35,155 nucleotides of DNA, taken from Patescibacteria group bacterium (GTDB taxonomy: Bacteria; Patescibacteriota; Minisyncoccia; Phycocordibacterales; UBA918). The notes below the pieces were generated by a model, which did not search any database, was not told the origin of the DNA, and worked only from the letters and a program-made list of their open reading frames with translations. Made by a program: the position numbers and the translations under genes. The stretch is taken from the NCBI GenBank assembly GCA_015485575.1, contig WFTF01000030.1, positions 1-35,155 of the forward strand, read 5' to 3'. Position 1 is the first letter of the stretch; the number at the start of each line of letters is the position of its first letter. Below are positions 8,829 to 18,784 of this stretch, piece after piece.

Positions 8829-9233
8829 ATGCAGATAATGAAAAAATATCTGCCCTATATTCCGCTACTGCTTTTGGCGTATTTGTATGCTAAACACGCA
8901 TCGGGAGTGTTTTCGCCCGAGGAAGCAGCGGAATACGCAGAAATTGTGGAGACCTTGGGGTTTGGGGCCTCAGTAACCACTGCGCTCGTTTGGGGCGTGT
9001 TACCTCTTGACGGAAGTGTGGCGGTACTTTTATTGTTTGCCAATAAGATTTTCCGAAATTTTCCTTGGGACTTTCTCTTTTTGTGGGCGACACTCTGGCC
9101 ATGGGTACCTCGTTTGATTGCGTATCGTGGAGGTGTTGATGGCGAGATGTGGCTTGGAGTGGTGGTCTCTGCCTTGGCACTGTTGTCTTGGTATCTGTAC
9201 AAAAAGAAAAACGCAGTCTTTTTTGTCAAGTAA
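8829..9233 (+). CDS. Hypothetical multi-TM membrane protein
   Basis: 134 aa, hydrophobic, followed by a strong terminator-like hairpin. Confidence 0.5.
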   Translation: MQIMKKYLPYIPLLLLAYLYAKHASGVFSPEEAAEYAEIVETLGFGASVTTALVWGVLPLDGSVAVLLLFANKIFRNFPWDFLFLWATLWPWVPRLIAYRGGVDGEMWLGVVVSALALLSWYLYKKKNAVFFVK

Positions 9234-9251
9234 TTGACAGGACGGTCCTTT

Positions 9252-9279
9252 CAAACCGCAACAGTTTGGTTGCGGTTTG
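9252..9279. terminator. Terminator-like hairpin
   Basis: CAAACCGCAAC-AGTTTG-GTTGCGGTTTG, 11-bp perfect stem just after the stop at 9233. Confidence 0.6.
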
Positions 9280-9327
9280 TCTGCGCATCAGTGTGCTACA
9301 CTACGAAGATAGTAGATTTAGTAAAAT

Positions 9328-9750
9328 ATGAGTTGGGCAATATACGCACTTTTATCCGCTTTTTTCGCTTCACTGGTGGCTATTTTTGGAAAAATAGGAG
9401 TGAAGGATGTGGATAGTAACTTGGCGGTCGCCATCAGAACGGTCATTATAGTCTTCTTTGCATGGGGTGTGGTCCTGCTGCAGGGTAATGCGGGTGATCT
9501 CTTCAAAATATCCCGCTATTCTTATACGTTTATTATACTGTCCGCTTTTGCAACAGGATTGTCATGGATGTTCTACTATCGCGCACTGCAATTGGGGGAG
9601 GTTGCCAAAGTTGCTCCCATAGATAAGATGAGTATCGCGCTTACGGTTATTCTTGCGTTGGTATTTCTGGCTGAGAAACCAACCTTGGGAACTATTCTGG
9701 GTGCGACCTTGGTAACTGCGGGTGTGTTTATCACCATTTTTGTGAAGTAG
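9328..9750 (+). CDS. EamA-family single-domain (about 4-5 TM) transporter
   Basis: MSWAIYALLSAFFASLVAIFGKIGVKDVDSNLAVAIRT...LAEKPTLGTILGATLVTAGVF, typical EamA repeat. Confidence 0.8.
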   Translation: MSWAIYALLSAFFASLVAIFGKIGVKDVDSNLAVAIRTVIIVFFAWGVVLLQGNAGDLFKISRYSYTFIILSAFATGLSWMFYYRALQLGEVAKVAPIDKMSIALTVILALVFLAEKPTLGTILGATLVTAGVFITIFVK

Positions 9751-9777
9751 GTGACTCACGAAAATCGTGCAGTACAT

Positions 9778-9810
9778 ACACACCTAGGTCATCGGATGAC
9801 CTAGGTGTGT
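9778..9810. repeat. 16-bp perfect inverted repeat with 1-nt centre
   Basis: ACACACCTAGGTCATC-G-GATGACCTAGGTGTGT; no long T-tract follows. Confidence 0.75.
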
Positions 9811-10047
9811 GGATTTTGCGGTGCGGTGCCAGTGGATTGTGTAAAGGGGTGGTGTTATGTATACCTAGGTGGTTGCTTGTTATGAGGTGTCGCAATAGAA
9901 ATTATAGAAAGGAAAAGGAGTTTATTTTTATTTCGATTTATTAAAAGAAGGCCATGGGAAGTAGGTTGTGGCGATATATCGCACTACGTTGAGGGTGTGG
10001 TATAGTATCTTTCCAGAGATACCAGCTTACATATAAACCACAAGAAT

Positions 10048-10461
10048 ATGAAAAAGGGATATAAAGTAAACATTGAAAAAGAAACCGTTGAAAATACTAA
10101 CTTTCGTAAGGTGCTCTATACCGCCGGGCACAGTCAGTTGGTATTGATGTCACTGCAACCAAATGAAGAGATAGGATTGGAAACACATACGGAGAATGAT
10201 CAGTTTTTTCGGTTTGAATCTGGAGAGGGAAAGGTGATTATCAACGATACTGAATATGAGGTGGGTGATGGAGATGCGGTAGTGGTGCCTGCCGGAGTGC
10301 AACATAATGTTGTGAATACTTCAAACACAGATCGTTTGACGCTGTATACTATCTATTCCCCTGCACATCATAAAGATGGCGTGTTACATGCCACAAAGCA
10401 AGAGGCTGAGGAGGCGGAAGAGCGGGGAGATGAAGAGTTTGACGGTGTTACCACCGAGTAA
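10048..10461 (+). CDS. Cupin-domain protein
   Basis: GLETHTENDQFFRFESGEGKVIINDTEYEVGDGDAVVVPAGVQHNVVN cupin motifs. Confidence 0.85.
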   Translation: MKKGYKVNIEKETVENTNFRKVLYTAGHSQLVLMSLQPNEEIGLETHTENDQFFRFESGEGKVIINDTEYEVGDGDAVVVPAGVQHNVVNTSNTDRLTLYTIYSPAHHKDGVLHATKQEAEEAEERGDEEFDGVTTE

Positions 10462-10486
10462 ATATATAAAAGCGTCCGCTCTGCAT

Positions 10487-10515
10487 AATCTACAGTCTAT
10501 ACCAGACTGTAGATT
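10487..10515. terminator. Terminator-like hairpin
   Basis: AATCTACAGTCT-ATACC-AGACTGTAGATT, 12-bp perfect stem after the cupin gene. Confidence 0.6.
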
Positions 10516-10589
10516 ATTTGATTTGTCAAAAAGAAAGGAGTATCATGGTGGTACGTGAGGATTAGTGGATAAGGATATCTTGGAATAGT

Positions 10590-13166
10590 ATGAATGTAGG
10601 AAAATTGACGGAAAAATCACGTGCAATTCTTGAAGAGGCGATACAGGAAGCATATGAATACAAGCATCAGTATGTGGATCCGCTGCATGTCTTGAAAGCG
10701 ACTCTGACGGTACCGGACACCATTGTTGCTCCATTGCTGTCTGCCTCTGATGTGTCATTGGAACAAGTATTGCAAGATGTGGAACGTGCACTTGAAGGCA
10801 TGCCCAAGCTGGAGCATGCGGCAAATCCCCAACTGACGCCTGCCTTGGTAAGTATTTTCAGACGTGCAGACAAGGAAGCGAGTGCCATGGGTGATCAGTA
10901 TGTAAGTGTGGAGCATATCTTTTTGGCACTGGGGCATAACGAAGGGGCCGCGCGTGATCTATTGGCAACATACAGCTTGCTGCCCGCACATATTACGAGC
11001 AAAATAAATGATTTACGAGGATCTATGAAAGTAACTGATCAAAATCCGGAGGCGAAACAGAACGTGCTGGAGAAGTATGGAGAGGACTACACCGCACTGG
11101 CACAAGATGGGAAGCTGGATCCAGTTATCGGACGCGATGAAGAAATTCGGAGAGTGATGCAGGTACTCTCTCGACGTACCAAAAACAATCCGGTGCTCTT
11201 GGGGGAGCCGGGGGTCGGTAAAACGGCAATTGTGGAAGGATTGGCACAGCGCATCGTTGCAGGAGACGTGCCTGAGTCGCTGAAGGGTAAACGACTTATT
11301 GGGTTGGAGATGGGCTCTCTACTGGCCGGTGCGAAGTTTCGGGGTGAGTTTGAGGATCGACTAAAAGAGGTGCTCAAAGCGGTTGAGCAAGAAGAGGGTA
11401 AAATAATTCTCTTTATTGATGAGTTGCATACGCTGGTAGGCGCCGGAGGTGGAGAAGGTGCGGTGGATGCCGGAAACATGCTCAAGCCGCTTTTGGCTCG
11501 TGGTAAATTGAGGTTGATCGGTGCCACCACACTCAATGAGTATCGGCAGCATGTGGAAAAAGATGCCGCGTTGGAACGTCGCTTCCAACCTGTGTATGTT
11601 GATGAACCTGATGCTGAAGCAACACTGGCTATCTTGCGGGGCTTAAAAGAGAAATATGAGATTCACCATGGGGTGGAAATTACCGATCCGGCACTGGTGG
11701 CTGCGGTTCGTCTGTCCAACAGATACATTACTGCCCGCAAGTCTCCCGATAAGGCGATTGATTTGATTGATGAAGCAACCTCGGCAATTAAAATGCAGAT
11801 GGAGAGTATGCCAACACAGCTGGATGCACTCCATCGACAAATTGCGCAGCTGGAGATAGAGTTGCAGGCACTGAAAGGAGAAAAGGACGCACAGAGCAAG
11901 GAGCGTAAAAAGAAAATTGAGGAGAAGCTCGCTTCACTCAAGGAGTCCTTCACCGCGCAAAAGACACGCTGGGAGCAGGAGCGCGAGATGATACATCAGT
12001 TACGTGAGTATGCAAAACAAATTGATGAACTGCGTATTGAAGAAGAGCGGGCGGAACGTACCGGCGATTATGATCGTGCGGCAAAGATAAAATACGAAGA
12101 AATCCCTTCTTTGGAATCAAAAATAGCCGATACGCGAAAAAAATTGGATGCCATTCCCGCTACAGAGCGTATCATCAAGGAGGAGGTAACCGAGGAGGAT
12201 GTTGCGCAGGTAGTGGCTCGCTGGACGGGTGTGCCGGTACATCGTTTACTGGAAACGGAGGCGGAACGCTTGTTGCACCTGGAAGAACAGTTGCACCTGC
12301 GTGTCATTGGGCAGGATGAAGCGGTGACGAGTGTGGCAAAAGCTATTCGCCGTTCACGCGCAGGATTGAAGGCGGGCAACAGACCGATTGGTTCTTTTCT
12401 CTTTTTGGGTCCAACCGGTGTGGGAAAGACGGAGCTGGCTAAAGCGCTTGCATCGGAAATGTTTGACGACGAAAAAGCGATGATCCGCATTGATATGAGC
12501 GAGTACATGGAGCGTTTTGCTGTCAGCAGATTGGTGGGTGCTCCTCCCGGCTATGTGGGCTATGAAGAGGGGGGACAACTTACCGAGCCGGTGCGCCGGC
12601 GACCGTATGCGGTGGTGCTGTTTGATGAAGTGGAGAAGGCGCATCCCGACTTCTTTAACATTTTACTGCAGGTGCTTGATGATGGACGCTTGACCGACAG
12701 TCAGGGTCGGACCGTGGACTTTAGTAATACCATCATCATCCTTACCTCCAATCTTGGCAGTGAGTTTATGTTGGAGATTAAGGATAAAAAAGAACGGAAG
12801 AAGAAAGTAATGGAGTTGGTGCAGAAGACCTTCCGTCCCGAGTTCCTCAATCGTCTTGATGACATCGTACTCTTTGACGCTATTGATGAGAAGATGCTTA
12901 AAGAGATTGTTGACGTACAGTTATCAAGCATGCTGACATTAGTTAAAGAGGAAAAGGATATCAACATCTCATTAACCGATAGAGCAAAAGAGCAGCTCAT
13001 TAAGGAGGGGTTTGATCCCGCATATGGAGTACGGCCGTTGAAGCGTACTATTCAAATGCGTATCCTTGACTTGCTTGCGGAAGCCATCATAAGTGGGGAG
13101 GTGCAAGAGCATAGTGAGATAACTATTGATGTCAAAAATGATGCATTTTACATTGTGCAAAAATAG
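10590..13166 (+). CDS. clpB: ATP-dependent chaperone ClpB
   Basis: Full-length two-AAA+ protein with Clp_[31 protein letters not shown], coiled-coil middle domain, [21 protein letters not shown]-like region. Confidence 0.95.
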   Translation: MNVGKLTEKSRAILEEAIQEAYEYKHQYVDPLHVLKATLTVPDTIVAPLLSASDVSLEQVLQDVERALEGMPKLEHAANPQLTPALVSIFRRADKEASAMGDQYVSVEHIFLALGHNEGAARDLLATYSLLPAHITSKINDLRGSMKVTDQNPEAKQNVLEKYGEDYTALAQDGKLDPVIGRDEEIRRVMQVLSRRTKNNPVLLGEPGVGKTAIVEGLAQRIVAGDVPESLKGKRLIGLEMGSLLAGAKFRGEFEDRLKEVLKAVEQEEGKIILFIDELHTLVGAGGGEGAVDAGNMLKPLLARGKLRLIGATTLNEYRQHVEKDAALERRFQPVYVDEPDAEATLAILRGLKEKYEIHHGVEITDPALVAAVRLSNRYITARKSPDKAIDLIDEATSAIKMQMESMPTQLDALHRQIAQLEIELQALKGEKDAQSKERKKKIEEKLASLKESFTAQKTRWEQEREMIHQLREYAKQIDELRIEEERAERTGDYDRAAKIKYEEIPSLESKIADTRKKLDAIPATERIIKEEVTEEDVAQVVARWTGVPVHRLLETEAERLLHLEEQLHLRVIGQDEAVTSVAKAIRRSRAGLKAGNRPIGSFLFLGPTGVGKTELAKALASEMFDDEKAMIRIDMSEYMERFAVSRLVGAPPGYVGYEEGGQLTEPVRRRPYAVVLFDEVEKAHPDFFNILLQVLDDGRLTDSQGRTVDFSNTIIILTSNLGSEFMLEIKDKKERKKKVMELVQKTFRPEFLNRLDDIVLFDAIDEKMLKEIVDVQLSSMLTLVKEEKDINISLTDRAKEQLIKEGFDPAYGVRPLKRTIQMRILDLLAEAIISGEVQEHSEITIDVKNDAFYIVQK

Positions 13167-13178
13167 TGATGTATACCT

Positions 13179-13604
13179 ATGAGATCCTTTATCCCTAAAA
13201 CACAAAAAATTGTTGCCACTTGTGTATTAAAGCAGGGTGGCAAAGTGTTGCTTTTACGAGGGAGAGCTCTCGCGGGCGATTGGTCGGACGTTGCCGATAC
13301 CGGATATTTTGACTTGCCGCGCTTTGCGGTGGGTTTTAGGGAGGACCCGACACTGCTTTTAACACGACGACTGTTGTCGCATTTTGGACAACGAATTGAT
13401 CATATATCCGTTCTTGGTGTTCATCAGTGTATGATTGATGCTGATACGGTGCAAGAGTTTGAGATTGTGTATCGGGTTACCGGTGAGGGCGTTACTGACG
13501 ATATGGAGAAGGAAGGGGTGTATTTCTTTGCAGACATGAATACGGTGCATGAATATATGCTGCAAGATCGGTACCAAATGATACAGAGATACCTGGATAT
13601 GTGA
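13179..13604 (+). CDS. NUDIX-like fold protein with degenerate NUDIX box
   Basis: VATCVLKQGGKVLLLRGR...GYFDLPRFAVGFREDPTLLLTRRLLSHFG; overall NUDIX layout but no REXXEE. Confidence 0.5.
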   Translation: MRSFIPKTQKIVATCVLKQGGKVLLLRGRALAGDWSDVADTGYFDLPRFAVGFREDPTLLLTRRLLSHFGQRIDHISVLGVHQCMIDADTVQEFEIVYRVTGEGVTDDMEKEGVYFFADMNTVHEYMLQDRYQMIQRYLDM

Positions 13605-13619
13605 GACTACAGATACACA

Positions 13620-13649
13620 CAAAACAGCACCTTGTGAGGTGCTGTTTTG
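13620..13649. terminator. Rho-independent terminator-like hairpin
   Basis: CAAAACAGCACC-TTGTGA-GGTGCTGTTTTG. Confidence 0.7.
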
Positions 13650-13696
13650 GTGTATGCTTAGTACAGTTGCATCATTTTTGCGTGTACTTTTTTACT

Positions 13697-16084
13697 ATGG
13701 AACATATAGAACATAAGGGGCTCAGTCATCAGCAGGTAGAACAGCTGCGCCGCACTTACGGTTTTAATGAGATACCGGAAAAAACGGAGCATTTTTTGCG
13801 TCGTCTGTTCAAAAAGGTAAGCAGCCCCATACCGCTGATGATTGAAATTGCACTGGTGTTGTCACTGGTGGTACAGCGCTGGGAAGATTTCTTTATTATT
13901 CTGTTGCTGCTGTTGGTAAATTTGTCCGTGGATTTATTCCAAGAGCAGCGTGCACATTCTGCGTTGCAGGCATTGAAGAAAACACTCGCACCAACCGCAA
14001 TGGTAGTGCGTGATGCTATTTTGCAGGAAATAGATGCACGAGAATTGCTCCCCGGGGACGTGGTAAAGATGAACATAGGCAATGTGGTGCCTGCCGATGT
14101 GCGCATACTGGATGGGACGGAATTGCTGGTTGACCAATCAGCGGTTACCGGAGAGTCGCTCCCGGTTACCCTTGGTGAGGGGGATGTGTTGCTAACCGGT
14201 TCAATTATCCAAAAAGGAGCTGCCTATGCGGAGGTGGTGGCAATCGGGAGGGATACCGCCATGGGAGAAAACATAGCTTTAGTGGCACAGGCGGAGTTAG
14301 AGCAAGAAAGTCATTTTCAGCAGGCGATTATACGCATCGGAAAGTTCCTGATAACCCTTTCAAGTCTTTTGGTGGTCTTTACCACGGTCGTTTTAATTTT
14401 GAAAGGGGAGGATGCACTTGAAACATTGCGCTTTGCGCTGGTTCTTGCAATAGCGTCTATTCCCGTTGCACTTCCCGCCGTCTTGTCGGTTACCATGGCC
14501 ATTGGGGCGAATTTGCTTGCACGCAGACATACCATAGTGAGCAATTTTCGCGCTATTGAGGAGCTTGCCGGCGTGAGTCATTTGTGCGTTGATAAAACAG
14601 GGACGCTCACCAAAAATGAAATTGCCGTTTCAGAACCGATTTTATATCAAGGTCACACAGAAGAAGAGTTGTTTGTATTTGCCTATCTCGCGTTGGAAGA
14701 TGGTGAGCGGTCGCCTATAGAACGAGCGGTGCACGCGCATGTGCTGCAACACGGGCACGATAAGCTCGCTTCCCAATATGTCGTGAAAGAGTTTGTTCCT
14801 TTTGATCCGGTGAAGAAAACCACCGAAGCACTGTTTGAGCATGATGGGGAAGAGGTGCGTATACTTATGGGAGCTCCGCAAAAGGTTGCTGAACGTTGTC
14901 ACAATAGCACCTATCGCAAAAAAGTATTGTCTGATGTTGACGCGCTGGCCTCAGATGGTTTTCGCTCGCTTGCTGTTGCCGTTGAAAGGTCTGACGAGTG
15001 CTTGCCGGTGGGGATCATTCCACTGATGGATCCTCCTCGGGAAGACTCCAAGCAGGTTATTGAGGACTTAAAACGTCGTGGCATTATCATTAAGATGCTC
15101 ACCGGAGACAATATGGCAATTGCTCGGTACATAGGAAAAATACTTAATATAGGCACAACTGCTGTTGATCGCGCAGGGTTGAAGCGAAGTGGGGGTACTG
15201 CTGATGCTGCGGTGATACATGATACTGCCATTTTTGCGGAGGTGGTGCCTGCCGATAAGTTTCGTATTGTAAAGACGCTGCAAGCGGCGGGAAATATTGT
15301 CGCCATGACCGGTGATGGGGTTAATGACGCACCGGCGTTGAAGAAGGCCGATGTGGGAATTGCGGTGTCGGGCGCGACACCCGCTGCACGTTCTGCTTCA
15401 GACCTTATCCTATTGGATAGCGGTTTGTCGGTAATAAAAGAAGCGGTGGATCAGGCACGTAAAACGTTTGGGCGCATGCAGGCGTATGCCACGTTTCGGA
15501 TTGCGGAAACTGTTCGTATTGTGTTTTTCATTGCACTGGCAGTTTTGATCTTTGATTTTTCACCACTGTCTGCGGCGATGGTTATTCTATTGGCATTACT
15601 CAATGATATTCCTGTACTTGCCATTGCCTACGACAATGTACCTGTACAGGAAAAACCGGTGCGCTGGCAGTTGTCTGAAACACTTGCGGTAGCGTTTGTG
15701 TTGGGTATTACGGGACTTGTTTCGTCGTTTCTGCTCTTATATTATCTGAACCTATCAGGTTGGGAAGTGGCACTGATTCAAACGGTATTTTTTGTAAAAA
15801 TGGATGTGGCGGGACACTCAACACTGTACCTTACCCGTACGGGAGAAAAGCATTTTTGGGCACGTCCATTTCCGTCTCTGAAGTTTTTTATTCCCGCTTT
15901 TTCATCACGTTTGATTGGCAGTATTATCGCGTACTTTGGTATCTTGATGCCGGCTCTTCCTCTTTCCGTGATTGCTTGGATTTGGGTGTACGCAACCATT
16001 TGGTTTGTACTCAACGATCAAATCAAGGTAACTATGTATAAGCTACTGAGGCACTATCGCAGTAAAAAGCATCAGAGATCATAG
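13697..16084 (+). CDS. P-type ATPase, P3A (plasma-membrane H+-ATPase) like
   Basis: VTGESLPVT, CVDKTGTLTKNEI, MLTGDN, MTGDGVNDAPALKKADVGIAVSGAT; short N-terminus and lack of metal-binding domain. ATG at 13697 preferred over 13601. Confidence 0.85.
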   Translation: MEHIEHKGLSHQQVEQLRRTYGFNEIPEKTEHFLRRLFKKVSSPIPLMIEIALVLSLVVQRWEDFFIILLLLLVNLSVDLFQEQRAHSALQALKKTLAPTAMVVRDAILQEIDARELLPGDVVKMNIGNVVPADVRILDGTELLVDQSAVTGESLPVTLGEGDVLLTGSIIQKGAAYAEVVAIGRDTAMGENIALVAQAELEQESHFQQAIIRIGKFLITLSSLLVVFTTVVLILKGEDALETLRFALVLAIASIPVALPAVLSVTMAIGANLLARRHTIVSNFRAIEELAGVSHLCVDKTGTLTKNEIAVSEPILYQGHTEEELFVFAYLALEDGERSPIERAVHAHVLQHGHDKLASQYVVKEFVPFDPVKKTTEALFEHDGEEVRILMGAPQKVAERCHNSTYRKKVLSDVDALASDGFRSLAVAVERSDECLPVGIIPLMDPPREDSKQVIEDLKRRGIIIKMLTGDNMAIARYIGKILNIGTTAVDRAGLKRSGGTADAAVIHDTAIFAEVVPADKFRIVKTLQAAGNIVAMTGDGVNDAPALKKADVGIAVSGATPAARSASDLILLDSGLSVIKEAVDQARKTFGRMQAYATFRIAETVRIVFFIALAVLIFDFSPLSAAMVILLALLNDIPVLAIAYDNVPVQEKPVRWQLSETLAVAFVLGITGLVSSFLLLYYLNLSGWEVALIQTVFFVKMDVAGHSTLYLTRTGEKHFWARPFPSLKFFIPAFSSRLIGSIIAYFGILMPALPLSVIAWIWVYATIWFVLNDQIKVTMYKLLRHYRSKKHQRS

Positions 16085-16221
16085 GTGTATAAGTGGCGGT
16101 TTTCAGACAGGTTGATACCTCTTGTGGTGCGAATATATACACGTATATCTATATCCTGTGGCTAACAAGCACTTCCAAGACAGAGAAAATATGATAAGGT
16201 ACGTTTGTGCAACATAAATAT

Positions 16222-16986
16222 ATGAATAGAAAAGTAATCATCAGCCTGGTTATACTTGCAGTTGTTGGTGCAGGTTTATATATAGCAGGTAAAGGTGCAC
16301 CCGGCACCAATACAGATACCAACATTTCACCAAGTGTGGCAACTGGAGATCCTCTGGAGGCGACACTGACGTTTTATCAAGAATATTTAGCAATCGCACA
16401 GGATCCGTCTGTGGATCCAATCGCTTCCTCGTTGGTGCAGGATAGTCGTTTATCAAAACAGGTACAAAGCTATATAAAAGAGGCGCGTAGCAATGGCGTG
16501 ACGGTAGACCCGGTTTTATGTCAGTCTGAGATACCGGAAAAGGTGCGCGCTAAGGAGATATTTGCAAACGACACGCAAGCAAAAGTGCAAGTTCTAGGTC
16601 GCGGGTCCACTGGGAAGACACCCGAGCAGGCTATGGTGACTCTTGCTGTTGTAGACGGGCAGTGGCAAATTCAGGAGATTGCTTGTCTTTTGGGTGAAAG
16701 TGCACCGGAGCGAGAGTTCACCTTTGATAGAGAAGGGTTTTTACTGAAAAGTGTGCCACCTCCGTTGAATCCGGACTACTGGCACTTGGTATTTGAGGAA
16801 AATGGAGAAAAGGGACATACCGCACCACTTTTCTTTGATGGCAACAGCACCTGTATTGCATTGGATGGTACGGAAAGTGTCTGCGACGAAAGTACGTTTA
16901 CAGATGCGACAAAGGCACGGGTACAGGGCAATATGACTGAAGTTGGAGTAGAGGTGGTACGTGTCACCTTCTTACCAAAGGAATAA
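16222..16986 (+). CDS. Exported/membrane-anchored hypothetical protein
   Basis: N-terminal TM, then soluble domain (DPLEATLTFYQEYLAIAQD...); possibly DUF3828-like. Confidence 0.5.
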   Translation: MNRKVIISLVILAVVGAGLYIAGKGAPGTNTDTNISPSVATGDPLEATLTFYQEYLAIAQDPSVDPIASSLVQDSRLSKQVQSYIKEARSNGVTVDPVLCQSEIPEKVRAKEIFANDTQAKVQVLGRGSTGKTPEQAMVTLAVVDGQWQIQEIACLLGESAPEREFTFDREGFLLKSVPPPLNPDYWHLVFEENGEKGHTAPLFFDGNSTCIALDGTESVCDESTFTDATKARVQGNMTEVGVEVVRVTFLPKE

Positions 16987-16997
16987 TGTGGATACAT

Positions 16998-17026
16998 AAA
17001 AACTCCTTCGTAAAGAAGGAGTTTTT
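16998..17026. terminator. Rho-independent terminator
   Basis: AAAAACTCCTTC-GTAAA-GAAGGAGTTTTT, directly after the stop at 16986. Confidence 0.8.
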
Positions 17027-17069
17027 GATTATGGTCTTGTATATGGTGTGATCATGATAGTATGCATGC

Positions 17070-17687
17070 ATGTACGGGGTAGATGTCGCAAGGATACGCA
17101 CTGATGATTTGGATAAGAAGGTGATTGCATACGCTAAGCAGCATACGGGCGTATCGGTACTTGACTGCGGTTGCGGGGGAGGTGGATTGGCGCGGCATCT
17201 GGTTGCATGTGGTGCGTTTGTAACGGGAGTGGATATAGTCAATTATAGTGATGCTTTTGCACGGATACGTCGAGAGTGTGGCTATACACGTTCACAGCTG
17301 CACTTTGTGCATACAGATATGACAGAGATCGGTGAGACCAGATACGATGTCGCCGTGCTCCAGCGAGTGTTGCACTATTTGCCATATGAAAGGGCATTTC
17401 AATTTTTAGTGCATCTACAAGGGTTGTTGAAACATACCCTCTATATTTCTGTCAGTGGACTGGAATCTGACATTGGAAGAAGGTATGCGCATGCAGACAA
17501 GCCACTTTTGGACCGTTTCTGTGTACTGGATCCGTTGGGTGCACGGACATTTGGTATTTACAAACCACTATGCCTTTACACTCCCGAGGAGTTTATAGTC
17601 CTGCTTGTGCAAAGCGGTTACGATATAGAAGAGTGCTGGGTATCGGCATTTGGAAACATAAAAGTGGTATGTAACGTATCTACGTAG
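17070..17687 (+). CDS. Class I SAM-dependent methyltransferase
   Basis: VLDCGCGGGGLARHLVACGAFVTGVDIV SAM-binding motif I and YDVAVLQRVLHYL. Confidence 0.75.
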   Translation: MYGVDVARIRTDDLDKKVIAYAKQHTGVSVLDCGCGGGGLARHLVACGAFVTGVDIVNYSDAFARIRRECGYTRSQLHFVHTDMTEIGETRYDVAVLQRVLHYLPYERAFQFLVHLQGLLKHTLYISVSGLESDIGRRYAHADKPLLDRFCVLDPLGARTFGIYKPLCLYTPEEFIVLLVQSGYDIEECWVSAFGNIKVVCNVST

Positions 17688-17819
17688 CGTTATGACTCAA
17701 AAACAGCTTCCATGGCGACATCTGTGGTAGAATGTATTAAGCCATGAACAGAACTGCGAGAATACTTCTGGACTGACGAAAAGCGGGGTTATTACTTACA
17801 CTAAAAATCAAGATATATT

Positions 17820-18779
17820 ATGAACATGAAAAATATAGTCATTGCAGTAGTTGCTCTTTCGTTGTTTGTGGGAGGGTTATTTGTTTTTACACAGCAAGTT
17901 ACCTACAACAAACCTGTTTTGGACACGAATAAAGAAAAGCAAACCAAGGAGCCAACAGAGACTGCCACAACCCAAACAGAAGAACGCCAGTTCACAGACC
18001 GTGAGAATGATACCGTTACCTCACAATCACAGGAGGATAACAGCAGGGAGGTTATCGGTACCTCCGCGGGAGGCAATGATATCGTCGCCTACCACTATGG
18101 CTCGGGAGATACGGAGCTACTGTTCATTGGAGGTATACATGCTGGCTATGCGCCAAACACGGTGTTAGTCGCTTATGAGCTTATGGACTACTTGGATAAT
18201 CCCGACGTGATACCCGACGGGGTACGGGTGACGGTGATTCCGACACTAAACCCCGATGGACAAAAAGAAGCACTGGGGACTGCGGGCGCATTTACGCAAG
18301 CTGCAATACCGCAAAATGCAGGCAGTGATGCAACAGGTCGCTTCAACGCAAATAAAGTGGATCTTAACAGAAATTTTGACTGCGCGTGGCAGTCAAAGGG
18401 GGTGTGGAGAAATACACCGGTCAGCGGTGGAATTGCGGCGTTTTCCGAGCCGGAATCAGCAGCACTGCGTGATTATGTGTCACAAAATAAGCCGGATGCG
18501 GTGATTGCCTACTACGCGGCAGCGGGAGGTGTGTATGCCTCTACTTGTAGTGGCACGGTTGATCCAGAAACCATTACTCTAATGCAGCGCTATGCGAATG
18601 CTGCCGGCTATCCCGCACAGGAAGAGTTTGATTACTACGAGGTGACGGGGGATATGGTGAATTGGTTTGCAAAACAGGGTATCCCCGCAATCAGTGTCTT
18701 ATTGTCAGACTACACAAACACCGAATGGTCAAAGAATAAAAAGGGTGTTGAGGCTGTATTATCCCTGTTTTCTCGCTAG
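17820..18779 (+). CDS. M14 carboxypeptidase-like protein, likely catalytically dead paralog
   Basis: TM anchor; IGGIHAGY, IPTLNPDG, DLNRNFDC, FSEPESAALRDYV retained; metal Glu, second His and catalytic Glu positions substituted relative to the downstream paralog. Confidence 0.75.
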   Translation: MNMKNIVIAVVALSLFVGGLFVFTQQVTYNKPVLDTNKEKQTKEPTETATTQTEERQFTDRENDTVTSQSQEDNSREVIGTSAGGNDIVAYHYGSGDTELLFIGGIHAGYAPNTVLVAYELMDYLDNPDVIPDGVRVTVIPTLNPDGQKEALGTAGAFTQAAIPQNAGSDATGRFNANKVDLNRNFDCAWQSKGVWRNTPVSGGIAAFSEPESAALRDYVSQNKPDAVIAYYAAAGGVYASTCSGTVDPETITLMQRYANAAGYPAQEEFDYYEVTGDMVNWFAKQGIPAISVLLSDYTNTEWSKNKKGVEAVLSLFSR

Positions 18780-18784
18780 AGTAT

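Noticed and set aside
9252-9279. Strong hairpins after several genes as a repeated mobile family
   Set aside because: Stem sequences at 9252, 10487, 13620, 16998, 19711, 27038 and 30318 differ from one another, as expected for independent terminators.
12068-12508. 146-aa minus-strand ORF inside clpB
   Set aside because: Antisense to a conserved AAA+ module.
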